Source: Zerene cesonia (Eukaryota; Arthropoda; Insecta; Lepidoptera; Pieridae). Taken from it: a stretch of 64,000 nt of DNA. The first letter of the stretch is position 1, and every line of letters starts with the position of its first letter. Made by a program: the position numbers and the translations under genes. Below, piece by piece: positions 23,130-35,929 of this stretch. The stretch covers positions 2,108,001-2,172,000 of the forward strand of contig NC_052117.1 of NCBI RefSeq assembly GCF_012273895.1, read 5' to 3'. The notes beneath the pieces are model-generated. The model saw nothing but the letters and a program-made list of their open reading frames with translations. It ran no database searches and was not told where the DNA came from.

Positions 23130-24158
23130 TGTTAATATATATACGTATACCATAGATTATTATTCTACAATGCACAAGATAACATTAGCCACCCTTGTTA
23201 TTTGTCCAGCAAATATTTGCAACAATTCGTCCAGTAGTAGAGTTAGGAATTACCTGGATTAGCATATTGATTGTTTACAGACGTGTCTGACCCCCCTGGG
23301 GCCTCGGCAGTGGGACTACTGTTAGATTTGCTTTGTGTGTACGGGACAATGAAATGAATGTACGAATGCGTATTTGATATCATCTTGTTCTTTACTTTGT
23401 TAGAGCTTTAACTCTGAGATTTCTGGATACAGGTGTCTTTGGTACTTAAAATAAAAATGACTTAAAAATTTTTACGTTTATATGTTTTATATTAATGAGT
23501 AAGTCATTTAAAGTTTTAAAGCTGTTGATGGGGTTGTATTTGTGGTATAAAGAGCAACACAATCAAGTAAATTACGCAATAACTACCTAATTTCCAAAAA
23601 GTTCATACAAAAAATAGAATAATTATTCAATAGTCCTCTTGTATAATATATTTTTTTGTATAAGAAATCGATGATAAGTGAAGTTTTATTCTTTTTTTTT
23701 TTTAAATAGACTTTTGCTTTTGTCTTTTTTTTAATAAGGGATTATAAAGTAATGTCCTTTAATCATAATCAGTTCTAATTTGGCGGGAATAAATTAAATA
23801 AAAAATGTATCTGTACAAAATAACGATGTACCGAGCCAAAACAGTCTCGATCCAGGCAACGGCACCTTCCAAAGTGGCTGATGTCATTTGATAACACGTC
23901 AATCATAAGAGTGCGCAGGTGTGAGGCACTTATAAAGATATTTTAACCGAACATTCACAAGCAGGCGCCGATGCACTCTCAATGTTCCTAACACCATTAT
24001 TCCTTCACTCGTTTTGGGCGTTCTATTATAAGACCTCTAATGGATGTGTCAAGTTACATCTTGAATTTATTTGATGATATGCTTTATCGTTATCATTTTT
24101 TACTGTCTCTGTTTCGCAGTTTGTTCTTTTGTTTCGTTAGGACATAAGTGTATCTAAA
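23130..24158. other. Single-copy stretch after the gap
   Basis: No gene recognised. Poly-T and poly-A low-complexity patches at about 23690..23730. Confidence 0.5.
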
Positions 24159-24369
24159 TCCTACTATACCTACTACTAATATTATAAATGCGAAAGTTTG
24201 TAAGGATGTGTGTGTTTGTTGCTCTTTCACGCAAAAACTACTGAACCGATTGGAATGAAATTTGGCACGAAATTAGCTGGACAACTGGAATAACATATAG
24301 GCAACTTTGTATCCCGATATTCCTACGGGATACAGACTTACGCGAGTGAAACCGCGGGGCGCAGCTAGT
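24159..24369 (+). mobile_element. Lep1-like Helitron, full-length plus copy
   Basis: ACTACTAATATTATAAATGC, GCGAAAGTTTGTAAGGATGT, ACCGATTGGAATGAAATTTG, GGAATAACATATAGGCAACT, ACGCGAGTGAAACCGC and the exact end GGGGCGCAGCTAGT. The 5' side has extra CCTAC-like units. A good reference copy. Confidence 0.88.
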
Positions 24370-25460
24370 TAATTATATTTTCGTAGGTCAATTATAGTTT
24401 AATCATGAACGTCACAATACAACCAATGGTTTTATCGTATGTCTAGCTATTGGATTATGGATTGCTACCTTGTCAAACGATAAAAAGTATGTTTTCTGTA
24501 ACAAGCAAATCACAAAGAATTAGTGCTTTTACAAACGAGCGTGGAACCAAGACCGTGAAGACGATTTTACCCTACACAATTTGATGCCACTGATCATAAG
24601 AATCTGATCACCTTATAATTACTCACACGTCTGATACTAAAGGATTTATACATTCATGATGTATGGGGTGCATATTATCACCTACGGTAATTGCATTTCT
24701 ACACCTGAATTATTGCCTAGGTTATGCGGACGGTATTGTCTGGGGCCATGTTCAGGGTAGAATGTTCCAGCAAATATTGGATGTTTTAATGTTATCTGTG
24801 TTTCGTTACTTGCCTGTGCACGTGTGTTTGCTTCTATGGCGTTTAAAACAAATCAAATCTAGATTTAGATTGGAATTGAATTGACTCTGTTTATAATATT
24901 CTTAATCGACTTCAAATTAAAATATTAAAAGGGGCTGTAATGTTTTGTCCTTCTGTTTGTTTGCATAGATTGGATGGATGATCACTTTTTTTGCAATTGC
25001 TTATAGTCCTTCGTCGCGAGTACAACTCGTACTTGACCGAAATCTAATACTTTATGATATTCTTTAAAGCCCTTTATTTTCATTGCTTGTAAATTTATTT
25101 ATTTATTATAACGTACATCGCTTACATACTTTGATGGATAAATATATAATGATGCACTAGAAAGTGGATTAAATATTTGAACGACAAAATTGTAAGATTT
25201 CATGTTACTGTGATTTCAAATACGAAATTTGTTTTGAAACTCATGTTGGTTTATTATTATTGAAAGATGAAAACAAAACTTAATAAATAATTCATCGACT
25301 GGAGTAAGTGAACGTAGGTATAAAATTGACTATAACGATTTGTGGATTTTTATATTTGTTCAATAATAACTCATAAAATATTTTATGAAAATTAATAGCA
25401 AAATTAAGATTACGGATATTTATCCTGATTTTATTATATCTGTTGTTAATACAACTAATA
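24370..25460. other. Single-copy stretch with a 73-codon frame not called
   Basis: The frame at 24663..24884 (plus) starts on a non-ATG codon and shows no family motif. No other signal. Confidence 0.45.
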
Positions 25461-25466
25461 TAATAA

Positions 25467-25504
25467 AAATATTTCTGTTGATATAATTATCAACAGAAAT
25501 ATTT
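25467..25504. repeat. Long perfect hairpin, 17-bp arms, 4-nt loop
   Basis: AAATATTTCTGTTGATA (25467..25483) pairs exactly with TATCAACAGAAATATTT (25488..25504) around TAAT. Unrelated in sequence to the hairpin at 21086. Confidence 0.85.
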
Positions 25505-25779
25505 AATAACTTATTAATATGGGCTAATTGATAGAAATATAATAAATATAGTGGATTAATATTAGATACGTCTTTATTTTGTATTTTCTATTTGTATAGA
25601 TGTACGCGCAACCATGTAAAAGCAAACCAAGCAGATGTATTTTTCATGATACAGAGTGGCAAAGTTCTCAAAGACGTTAAAAATCACCCATATTTATCTG
25701 AATCGTCAGGTATTATATAGGTCAAGCAGAAAACTAGTCAATAGGAAGAGCATAAAGTGTGAAATCTTAAAGCAAACTA

Positions 25780-26310
25780 TCCTACTAATATTATAAATGC
25801 GAAAGTTTTGTAAGGAGTGTTGTAAGGATGTGTATATGTTTGTTGCTCTTTCACGCAAAAACTACTGAACCGGTTGCAATGAAATTTGGTACGAAGACAG
25901 CTGATCGAATTGGGCCAGCTCGCACCGGGGGATGTACCACACCCCCACAGAAAACCGGCGTGAAATAGTGGCATGCCACTGTGTTTCGTACGGTGAGTGG
26001 GGGAGCCGGAGGCCCGTTTCCTTTTCCTCACCCGTCCCAGTCCATTCCTTCTTTCCAGTCGTTAATCCATTCCTTTTCCCTTTTCCCAAAAAAGCGGGCA
26101 GCGCATTCGCAGAGGCCCAACCTTTGCGAATGTTCATGGGCGGTGGTGATCGCTTACCATCAGGCGAACCACCAGCTCAGTTGCCCGCTATGACATAAAA
26201 AAAAAAAAAAAAAAAAAAAAAACAACTTCAATAACATAAAGGCTACTTTTTATCCCGATATTCCTACGGAACACGGACTTACGCGGGTAAAACCGCGGGG
26301 CGCAGCTAAT
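25780..26310 (+). mobile_element. Lep1-like Helitron interrupted by a SINE
   Basis: The 5' half (TCCTACTAATATTATAAATG to TTTGGTACGAAGACAGCTGA) occupies 25780..25912. The 3' half resumes at 26223 with CAACTTCAATAACATAAAGG and runs to ACGCGGGTAAAACCGC and GCGCAGCTAAT. The break falls in the ACAGCTGGACAACTGGAATA block of the consensus. Confidence 0.88.
25913..26222 (+). mobile_element. SINE-like retroelement with poly(A), nested in a Helitron
   Basis: TCGAATTGGGCCAGCTCGCA, CCACACCCCCACAGAAAACC, GTGAGTGGGGGAGCCGGAGG, the pyrimidine tract, GCGGGCAGCGCATTCGCAGA, GGTGATCGCTTACCATCAGG, CACCAGCTCAGTTGCCCGCT and then a pure A run (26197..26222). It lacks the first ~20 bases of the copy at 37648. Overlapping frames up to 91 codons are shadows. 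No clear target duplication is seen, perhaps because of a small deletion. Confidence 0.85.
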
Positions 26311-26983
26311 CCTACATATGTCACAATTTGTTGTGCGTCTCTAATGAGAGCAACGCCAATTTTCCTATCAAAATCCTATGCTAAGTAGCAGCGAATCAAG
26401 CTGATGTCAACAGCATTGGGTAGCGGTAAAACTCGAAAGAGATTCTAATTACTCTAGTTTCATTTATAACGAATAAAAGTAAGGAAAAAAGAAAGAAAGA
26501 AACAAAAATAAAGGTAAGTTTTGCAAATCTAAGCAAAGTTCTCACTTCCTCGATATTCGCAATTTATTTAAGTCCTGATAAATTGCCCCGGAACACGGAT
26601 GCAATGTTCCCGCAATCCAAATTGCAATTTTATCGCTGGTTTTGATCAAAAACACATTTAAATGATTTATTCCTTTTACTTTACTTCCATAATACAACGT
26701 TCGGGATGTAATGGACAATGATTGTTTTAAATATTTATTGCTATTATTATTTGATAAGATATCCTGTATCCCATGTTCTTTGATCGAATTCACAGGACAC
26801 CAGATTTGTGTGCAGCTAGAAAATACTTCATTGAAATAGTGTATTGAAGTTCTACATGTACATATTCATCAATATCACAAGAAGTCCGTCCTCTTTATAC
26901 AAAATTTGAAAAAAAAATCCTATAGTGTTAATTACTGTGGTTATATTAGTTAGTTTGTAAATGGAGTGTAAAAAAATTAATAA
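26311..26983. other. Single-copy stretch
   Basis: No gene recognised. An 83-codon minus-strand frame (26542..26793) has no domain-like content. Confidence 0.45.
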
Positions 26984-27184
26984 TCCTACTAATATTATAA
27001 ATGCGAAAGTTTGTGAGGATGTGTGTATGTTTGTTACCCTTTCACGCAAAAAGTATTGAACCGATTGCAATGAAATTTGGTATGTAGATAGCTGGACAAT
27101 TTAAATAATACATAGGTAACTTTTTATCCCGATATTCCTACGGGATACAGACTTGCGCGTGTGAAACCGCGGGGCGCAACTAGT
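26984..27184 (+). mobile_element. Lep1-like Helitron, full-length plus copy
   Basis: TCCTACTAATATTATAAATG, GCGAAAGTTTGTGAGGATGT, CCCTTTCACGCAAAAAGTAT, CGATATTCCTACGGGATACA and GTGTGAAACCGCGGGGCG, ending CAACTAGT. Confidence 0.87.
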
Positions 27185-28337
27185 TATAATAAATTTATTC
27201 GATTGTATTATTTAGATTCTTTGTTGAATCCTAAATTAATCGCCAAAATAGTATTAATACAAGAACATATAACAGTCAATGATTAGCCAACATCCTCTTA
27301 ATAATAAATTCTTACCTTATCCCACAATTAGAAAATCTTACAATTCCTCTTGGTATACAATAAGGATAGATGAAAAATAACGATTGCAGTTTACGTACAA
27401 AGAACATAATTAATAACAAGGAACAAACGAACCGAGCGAATATTGCACTGCAAACGCATCCATCTGCAAAGGCTTAACTTGCAATCGTGTCGTAGAAATT
27501 TGAACTCTATCTTTGGGGATTCGAATTGAATTTCGCGTATCAATTATTAAAACTTCCGCCAGCTTAAGTCGAATCAGATATTGATGTAGCAGGACCAGTA
27601 GCATCCTATTTCATCAGCGTTATGACAGGAATGTAGTTCTTATCTCGCATGGTTCAATGGCGTTTTTCGTTTGATGCGGGATGCAGTTATAGCACTCCAA
27701 GGATGTTATGAAGGAAGCACGGGCGGGTAGGTTTCAATTGATAGCAATAGTGGTTTGAAGTATATTGTATTCGTTGGGAGCTGTGTTGAATGGTTTATGG
27801 AACTTATTGTTCTTCTGCATTGTTCGTGTGAGAAACGGCCACCTGTTAGTTGTTACGTGGTCGGAATTAAGAAACTCTAAATGTTATATTTTCTTGAAAT
27901 ACAAGCAAACCAAAGGTAACAGCTGAGCAAAGTTCTGGTTGTAAATAAGTAAGAAATACAAGGATTTTACCAGAGTAAAACTCCTTATTTGATAAAAGCA
28001 AGTAGGTATTATTTCAATTTCCCCTGTGATTGAAGAAATTTTAATGAGTGAAATGTCAAATCCTTTTGACTCCAGAAATATGCCAATTTATAGGACACTC
28101 TTAGCTTTGTTCCTGAATTTTTTACAAGATACTAACGTTCCGCCCGGCTTCACGTGTGGTACGTTCTTTCTTGACATAAGAACCTTCATTGTGCTTAAAA
28201 CTAAATAAGACACGCCCCTCCCCTTTTTTATGCTTTTGGCAATTAATTTTTATTTATATAGAAGAAATAAAGTTTTAAGAGTTAATTTCCATTAAATTCG
28301 TATTTTATTTAATATTCTCTTTATTTAAAAATCCCCT
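27185..28337. other. Single-copy stretch
   Basis: Moderately mixed composition. The frames at 27410..27604 (minus) and 28026..28208 (plus) show no recognisable content. Confidence 0.45.
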
Positions 28338-28475
28338 CATATGTGCGAAAGCAACTCTTTCTATCTTTTTCACGCCTAAACTAATGAACCGATTCGAAGA
28401 AATTTTGTAAAGACAAAGTTTGATACCCTGGGAACGGAACGGGAACTATGTATATGGAAAGCCACGAGACTAATT
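28338..28475 (+). repeat. Relic of TTCACGCCTAAA-type element (family H)
   Basis: CTTTTTCACGCCTAAACTAA, TGAACCGATTCGAAGAAATT and the later TGGAAAGCCACGAGACTAAT follow the same order as 32290..32462. Degenerate. Confidence 0.5.
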
Positions 28476-29560
28476 TTTCTTTACTACAAGGGCCAACAAA
28501 TATCTAGTCAAAGTATTCAAAACCATTACCATTTCTATATATATACACCATTAATTCAACCGAAGTTTCAATCAAATTGAAACAAGTCTTAGTTTCCCCG
28601 TGCCACGCTCGCTGTAGTGTTCGAATCGTCGGGTTAAATACTATAATGATATAATGATAAATCACCTCTAAAATACGTTAAAAATCCTTAATTACTTATT
28701 GTATAATACTCACGTAAAACCAAACACGAAATAATAGTAAATTAAAACAAACTACCACCCAAACAAACCTTATAAGCAGCAGCGTAGATAAATTTCATTC
28801 AAAATACCATCAGCTACAATAGTAGTTCTACCGTCAGCAACAGTGGAACACCTGCTCCAGAATTGATATCATTCGCACGTACCCATGTTTAGTGGTTGCG
28901 TTACAATAAACCATCATTTTAAAAGTAAATTTAGCACATACACGGGAATTGCAGTTTTAATGTCAGGTTGCGTTGGAGACTATAGTGGGGTGATATATTT
29001 ATTCGTTTTATGTGAAGTTCATTTTAAATTGAACGGGAATATGTGAAATATTTTCTTTAGAATACATATGCTAGTAATAAATAAATTATATATTCGTAAG
29101 AATCACAGAAAATGATTGCGGCTTTAATCTGCTTACGTGAATTTTAATAATCAATTTAGCAATTTTAACAGTATAAATTAAATTAAAGTAAACGATAACA
29201 ATTCATTAATTTAAAGGTTAATACTTGAAATAACTTATATTAAGGATCAAGGTTACATCAAATATTATAATATCCATTTTCTAAACCCATTAGTTGCTAT
29301 TTCAAGCATGTACTTAATCATAATCTAAAAATAACCACCCGACGAAAACATCACGAAAATAATACAAAAGTAGGCTTAAGGTACGATCACTTAGAGGTAC
29401 ATCTTCAAAGCCTTTATGAATTTAATATCCAACCCTCAATCAATCATTTATAGATCAAACTCAGCCGGTATTAAAATCACATTACGTTTATGCTTTCACC
29501 CCCACGTATGCAAGATAAACTCTCAACTTAGTGCGTAAACCCTAGAAGAACTAACGACCC
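28476..29560. other. AT-rich single-copy stretch
   Basis: No supported feature. Confidence 0.5.
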
Positions 29561-29636
29561 GTATTCGAGAGTATTGAAAATTTATTCTAAGTACGCGAGG
29601 GAGGTTACTTACGATACTGCCTGTGTTGACGCGTAA

Positions 29637-29735
29637 CCAATTTATATAAAACCCTCCTCCGAACTAAACTGCTACAATCTCTTGCTGAACCGCGAGGCCA
29701 ACTGAAACTGGTCGCTTTCAGAAGATGGTTTTGGT
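29637..29735 (+). promoter_or_regulatory. Candidate TATA core promoter and leader
   Basis: CCAATTTATATAAAACCC (TATATAAA at 29643..29650) is followed by about 75 bases of GC-richer, non-repeat DNA and a well-placed AGAAGATGG. From that ATG only four codons are open (stop at TAA). A coding gene would therefore need a splice almost at once, and the GTGTAA there is a poor donor. Kept as a weak promoter candidate only. Confidence 0.25.
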
Positions 29736-29759
29736 GTAAACACGGAAAAATATGTGTAG

Positions 29760-30737
29760 TGCAGGTTGTTTTTTGTTTATAAATAAGAGTTTATTTTATA
29801 GCGATGTTCGCACGTATTCACAAGTTTTATACGACAAAATTGTTGGATTCGAAATGCTGTATTTGAATTGTTAACGTGTGTTTTTGGACATGCAAAACGT
29901 CTAAAAGTTATTCGAATATTACAGTTCGATGGAGTGATGGTTTAATAACACCGCATATTTGTTAAAAAACACAGCGTATTTTTTTAGAACGCACTGCGTT
30001 TAAACACACAAGTGGAGGACGATATTAGATTTGAATACCCTTTGTGAACTATTGAAAAATTACAGAGCGTTTGATGATAGCAAACGGATATAAATTATTT
30101 AAATATACTCCCTTTAGATTCGCTTTTAAATCGTCAAATAAGACAGTATTTACTACAGGTTTTTAAAATCAGTTTATAAGTATAAGAGCCGGCAAAAACT
30201 CTGTAGTTGGCAGTTGCCGAATAAAATGTTTAATTTACAAAATTATAGAAATACGATTACACCTCAACATAATGAAATAAAAAAGCAAATCCATTCCAAA
30301 TATTTGTAAAGAATCCCATAAAAATAGCACTCGTCGTAAGATCTATTGCCCAACTTGCTTTGTGATCCGAAAAATATCGGAAAAATACCGCATTCCCGTA
30401 ATTTTTTGTGTGAGATTTCAGCGTTGATTTATGATGGATGGCAGGCCAGTTCTTTTGGCTTCCTCAACATATTTTCCGCATTACCTACTCGTGTCGGAAG
30501 GAAAGCTTCGGTTGACGGTTTGAATTCGTGCAGCGTTATCGTGCTGATAAAACAAATGTGAAAATTTTGTTGAGACAGATTTCCCTCGCGTATAATTAAG
30601 TCTAATTTCTTAATCGCACTGGTAATTGTGTTGTGGAATCTTATATTAACATGAAGAGACATTTCTGTGTTTGTATGTACGTTTATAATGTTTTTACATA
30701 ACAACTTCGTTTGAAAACTGCGTCACTGATCAACATA
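29760..30737. other. Single-copy stretch
   Basis: No gene recognised. Overlapping 71- and 91-codon frames on opposite strands near 30430..30560 lack family features. Confidence 0.45.
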
Positions 30738-30775
30738 TGTTCCACGGGCGGAGCCAAGACGGACCTATAATTATC
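30738..30775 (+). mobile_element. Helitron-like family B 3' remnant
   Basis: TGTTCCACGGGCGGAGCCAA followed by GACGGACC corresponds to the family end CCACGGGCGAAACCGGGGCG GACCGCTAGT. Confidence 0.5.
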
Positions 30776-32289
30776 TATGAATAACTAGAATGAGAGTCAT
30801 TAAATGAGCTCATTAAATAATTAGTGCTACAGGAAAAAATAATAATAAAGTAGTGAAAATAAACTATATATTATATACAATATAAAATAAAAAAAGTACT
30901 GCCAATTACTATAAATTGCTTATAACAAAAAGAACTGTGAAGTGAAGTATATTTGACAAAAAATATAATGTAACAAAGCGCTCAAACATCAAACTGCGAA
31001 ACGGCATTTAACTGACTTCGTTACTTTATAAAAACACGATATTTATCTTCATAAACAACTTATACAACCTTGTTTGCGACAGAAAACTCCAATGTATTTC
31101 CGAAAATTGTTGGAATCTTTTTAATTCTCTATGTCAAACGCTTTGCCCCTTTCAGGCTGTCGGGGTAATAATTAAATTTGTGACATTCTGCCCATGGCCC
31201 GGGGCGAAATTAGAAAACTTGAAAGGGGGCTTCAAGAAATTGTGACGTCAAAAACATCTGCGCATTTTTATCGTATTATTTTTGTATGGACTCCGATTAT
31301 AATTTGCTTTTAATTTTAATGCCTTTGATATTTCCCAATGGAAAGTTGTAAGGTTCTTTATAATTGGATGGTTCGTTGGTTGTTTTTGTAATTATCGTAT
31401 TGGGTAATTATTGTTTGATAATAAATAATCCACTCGAGATTTGTTTCTTCTAAATAAAAATTTTAAATACTACATAGAGAAAACTTCAGTGTTTTTTTTT
31501 TTTTTAATTTTCAATGTTATCACTCAAAACCCACTGGACTTCAAAAATGCTGCAATTTCATTTAGTGACATAGGCTATATACATATATACCATGGGCAAA
31601 ATCGGGGCGAATATTAATATAAAAATAGCATATTCAATGAAATAATCGTAAGTCACATTTTAAACAAAAATAAAACATCCGTAAATATAAAAAAATATAT
31701 AACACAATTTATGTTACTTTTACGCCCATAGCATACATATATGAGATCTTGCAGAAGAACAAAGGCTAATTTTGTCGGAAAAAGTATTTTTACTCACATG
31801 AAATTTGATTAAAATTGGTAAAGGAATTGAGTTGTAATGCGAAGATGAACAGAAAAACTCGATATTCGATTAGCATAAAATAAAATGTTTAACCTTTTCG
31901 AATTTTCATTAAGCACCAACTAAACGGCAGCCATTCAGAGCAACTACTGCAATAATGCATTGCGCGTGGAGTCGTAACTACCCTCATTTTTCTGTTGAAA
32001 TGTTAACTGTATGTTTTAATGCATAGGGTTGAAAATTGAAGAATTTTAACAAGTGCAGTGTCAAATGGTTTCATATTGGCGGGAAAAGAGCCGCAAATGC
32101 AATATTCCGTAGTGGACTGTCTGGTTTGTCCATTGTATTTTTATTCTATAAGTAGATTGTACTTTTTCACCTGCGCGCTTTATTCATTTTATTACTTGCT
32201 TCACATTTAAATAATATGTAAGTTTTTGTCCCAGAAACATATCATATATTTTTCATTTGTATGTAATATATCATTCATTGTAATATATC
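30776..32289. other. Single-copy stretch with a GC-richer island
   Basis: Around 31140..31265 the composition rises (TGGCCCGGGGCGAAATTAG), including a perfect CRE. A family B-like scrap ACCATGGGCAAAATCGGGGC lies at about 31590. No gene. Confidence 0.45.
31243..31250. promoter_or_regulatory. CRE/ATF palindrome TGACGTCA
   Basis: Perfect 8-bp CREB/ATF-type site in a GC-richer non-repeat block. Sequence match only. Confidence 0.25.
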
Positions 32290-32462
32290 ATTCATTCATC
32301 GTTTGTATGTCTTTTCTTCACGCCTAAAGTAATTGGATGATGAGAATGAATCGATTTGAATGAAATTTGGTACTAAGATACCCGGGAGGGGATATAGAAT
32401 AGTTTTTATCCCGGAAATCCTATGGAAATGGGATTTTATGGGTAAAGCCCTGAGACTACCTA
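32290..32462 (+). repeat. Interspersed element, family H
   Basis: TTCTTCACGCCTAAAGTAAT, GAATGAAATTTGGTACTAAG, TTTTTATCCCGGAAATCCTA, GGATTTTATGGGTAAAGCCC and TGAGACTACCTAT. Layout parallels the Helitron-like families but the GC-rich end is eroded. Confidence 0.55.
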
Positions 32463-32692
32463 TCTTTTCCTTTAAAAACGAGGTGGGAACTGCATGTGGG
32501 AAGCTTTAAACTGTCGATATTTTATGATTATTTTTGATGTAAGCTTTGGTTAGAATATTTCATCGCATATACGTTAATATTTTCTATTATCTTTTGGGCC
32601 ATTTTCTTACTAATTATATGCTGTTACGGTAATTTGAAACAATTTTATATGTCATGAAATTACATTGTATAAAATAGTAACTCACAAAGTAG

Positions 32693-32970
32693 TCTATATA
32701 TATAAAAATGAAACCCGTTTTCCTTGGTCACGGCATCACGCGTGAATGGCTGGACCGATTTCACTAATTCTTTTTTTTGTTGTATTTATTATTATTAGGA
32801 GAAGGTTCTTACGGAAAAAAAAAATTAAGAAAATCTTAAAAAAAAAAGCGAGTAACAAATGTCAATGTCATTCACAGCCATAGATTATATTTATATAAGG
32901 AGTTGAAATAGGGAGATGAAAGCGATATAACCGAATACCACGCGGGCGAAACCGCGGGCGGAAAGCTAGT
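32693..32970 (+). mobile_element. Helitron-like family I element
   Basis: Starts TCTATATATATAAAAATGAA and has CACGGCATCACGCGTGAATG, GCTGGACCGATTTCAC and the end CGCGGGCGAAACCGCGGGCG GAAAGCTAGT. The terminal GC hairpin precedes CTAGT, as in other Helitrons. Contains A-rich runs. Single copy here. Confidence 0.7.
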
Positions 32971-35929
32971 ACTTTATCCCACTATTCTTATAAAGGTATT
33001 CAAACTCATATAAATTTGAACTAGTATTAATCAGATTTAAATACTGTTGTAAAATTTCAACACCCTGTATAATCTACATTACCGAATAAAGTAAGCACAA
33101 AATTCGCCGCGTAGAGCAGTATTGAAAGTAACCAGTGGAAGTTATAACAAGCATGTAACAGGAGTTAAGGTCGGAACCAAACTTCGTAATGAGATATCCC
33201 TTAGCTGGATTTACTGCCTACTATTTGTGTATAAACTTCCAATACTTTTCGTTTCATTATACAGGATGGTTTCCATTTAAATCAATAGATTTTAATTACC
33301 TAATTCTCGATTGTTAAGAATTAAAGTTTTAGTTAGTAATTTTTTATAAAATTATCCACGAATTTTTATGTTTGAAAAAGTAATATTAAAGGGAAAAAGT
33401 GGCAATAAGGTTTTCTTTTCTAAATGCTAATTAATTTTGAGAAAAGCTTGCAACTTGTTAAAAAAATATGTCATTCGTTTCCCTTGATGAAATGTTTATA
33501 TTAGCCGCTAAAATGCAAACATTTCCATAAAATTAAAAAGCCAAGTTGTAATTTAAATTGCATTTCGTAGTAAAGCCCTGACGTGTTCATGCTAGAAGTG
33601 TCAAAACAACTACAAACTGTTGAAAAACTAATTTTAGCATAATTTATGTTTGAAATTTCATATTTCGAATAACTAGCTTGAGGGACACTAATATAAAAAT
33701 GTCATCCTATTATTAAACATGTTATGTTATATTATTGTATAAATATGAAATATGTATTTCTGTTTTACGTAATACAAAAAATTATTTCATCGCTGGTTTT
33801 GTACGTGATCCCTACGCTATATATGTACCACGCTTGAAGCCGGGGTGGGGCGCAAGTTAGATATATAGAGTACCTCAAGCACGTTTTCAAATGTCAATAA
33901 ATTGTATATATTTCAGTTGGTTGCTCAAAAACCTCACTATTCCAATTAATTCAAAACCAATGTTCACAACTTTCAGAACACCCTGTACATTCAGTACATC
34001 TACTAAATCTTATTGTGATGAAAAAGCCTTGCGGTTGCATTCGGAGGGTGCTAACGACTAGAGTGTTACGGAATTGTATTTACATATAAATCTGCGCTTT
34101 ATACACGATTATCCACTTTGTTGTTCATATAACGAGAGATAATAATATCGTGATTAATTTTTTTCCTTTTTTTTAAAATTTCTCATTTATAAATCATTTC
34201 AATAGTATGAAACTAAGAATTAAATATAATTATATAGGTCATTGCATAAAATTAGTTTTTTTTTTGTATATTTGAATAACATAAAGAATAAAAAAGGCGG
34301 GATTTAAACTTACGTCTTTCATCATACTATTATATAGTTCTAATTTTTTTATACTCAATAACAAATAATGTACTATATTGACGTCATATTAAATATAATA
34401 ATATGTTACTTAACATTGTGGACGCTACAATAATTGACGAATGAATTAATAATTGTATACTACTTACTAGATTAGTCTATGTAACAGTGACGGTTTTTGA
34501 AAAGTTTTACACACCCAAGAACTCCAAAAATAACGCCAAACATAACACATTTTGTCAGTACTAGATCTTGTAGGATACGTTTTAAGATTTAATAGATATG
34601 CCCAATTCAACAGCGAAAGGGCCTACCTTTATACGACTTTCATTTTAACTAACATATATTATAAATATATATGTGATTTCGAGAGCGCATATTCAATCTC
34701 TTTAACTAAAATTCATCGTAAAATATATAATTATCTGAAAGTTGTCTAGCTGGCAGGTTCTCTCGATGTATCATTTACAATCTAGAAGTGTCTAACAACT
34801 ACAAACTGTTTAAACTTGTATGGACGATAAGCGAACGTGTACGTTTCATATGTCCTTATTATATAGAGATCGTTATTAGAACGTTTTTTATTATGTTTCA
34901 TTGAGGATGTGAAGGAAGCATTTTGTATGGAAAGGATCACCGACGTTCCTGGGAGGTATAGTGTTCAATATTGGAACCGAATGACAATAATTTTCTATCA
35001 AAAATAAATAGAATAAAACATTAAAACAGCAAACAGTTGAAACCCACAAAGTAACTCAGTCTTATTTCCGTATCGTTGGTTAAAAAATCAACAATGAAGC
35101 AATACATGAAAAAATTATAGAGCTTCTAGTTGTTTTTGTTCCTTTTTTTTGTTTATTTATAATATATTTTACTTACATATTCTAATCACTAAGGAAATAA
35201 GTAGTAGGTATTCTTCCAAATATTCCAATGACTTTTATAAATGTAAAACTATTAGGAAAACGAACTTAAAACGCTTCACATTTTAAGTGTAGTTTTAAGT
35301 AGTAGTATTCTATGAAGTTACGCAATCAAATTCCCATAAATTTTTAAATACCGTTACCTTTACCACTTTTTATTTTCAATTCCCTTTTATTGTATAATTC
35401 TCACTATACTTAAGATACTGGACTTGATGATTGTATCGCGGATGTAAAAAATACAAGTTCACATCAAAATAGGTCACTGTCACGTTTTAATTATTTGCTC
35501 AGCGCCGCATCTGCGAAATCTGCTCAACTCCTAACACCATTTGTTACTGTCGACCCCCTGACTTAGATATTGATATTATATTCGGCGTGATGAATGGTAC
35601 TACAAATTCGCTTCGACGGACATTGCCTTGCCTGAGCAAGTGACGGTTAAAAGAGCAGATCTTGAAAGAATTTAAGCTTATTTTTCTATAGTGTATGAAG
35701 TGCTTAAACACTAAAGTTTAAACTGTTATCCCCGTGAAATTTAACACGTGTTAATATATTTTAAAAGTAACAGTAGGCATAAAATTTCATAATATTGAGA
35801 TCAATATTCTTTCTTTAAATTACGGATGCATGTATCACTGTACTATGCTTACATAAACTTTAGTTCGGAGTGCTGTATCCTTTTCTTTATCATTTCCTAC
35901 ATTCTCTTCATCGTTCTTTCTTTCACATG
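32971..35929. other. Single-copy stretch
   Basis: No gene recognised. An eroded family B tail (GTACCACGCTTGAAGCCGGG) lies at about 33827..33860. A 65-codon frame at 34552 is not convincing. Confidence 0.45.

Noticed and set aside
22024..23262. Frames of 360 to 383 codons
   Set aside because: They consist almost wholly of the N gap.
24663..24884. 73-codon hydrophobic frame
   Set aside because: Non-ATG start, no splice-like borders and no recognised family.
25777..26198. Several 70 to 91 codon frames
   Set aside because: All lie within the Helitron and SINE; same-family copies give similar shadows at 37584..37890 and 48492..48813.
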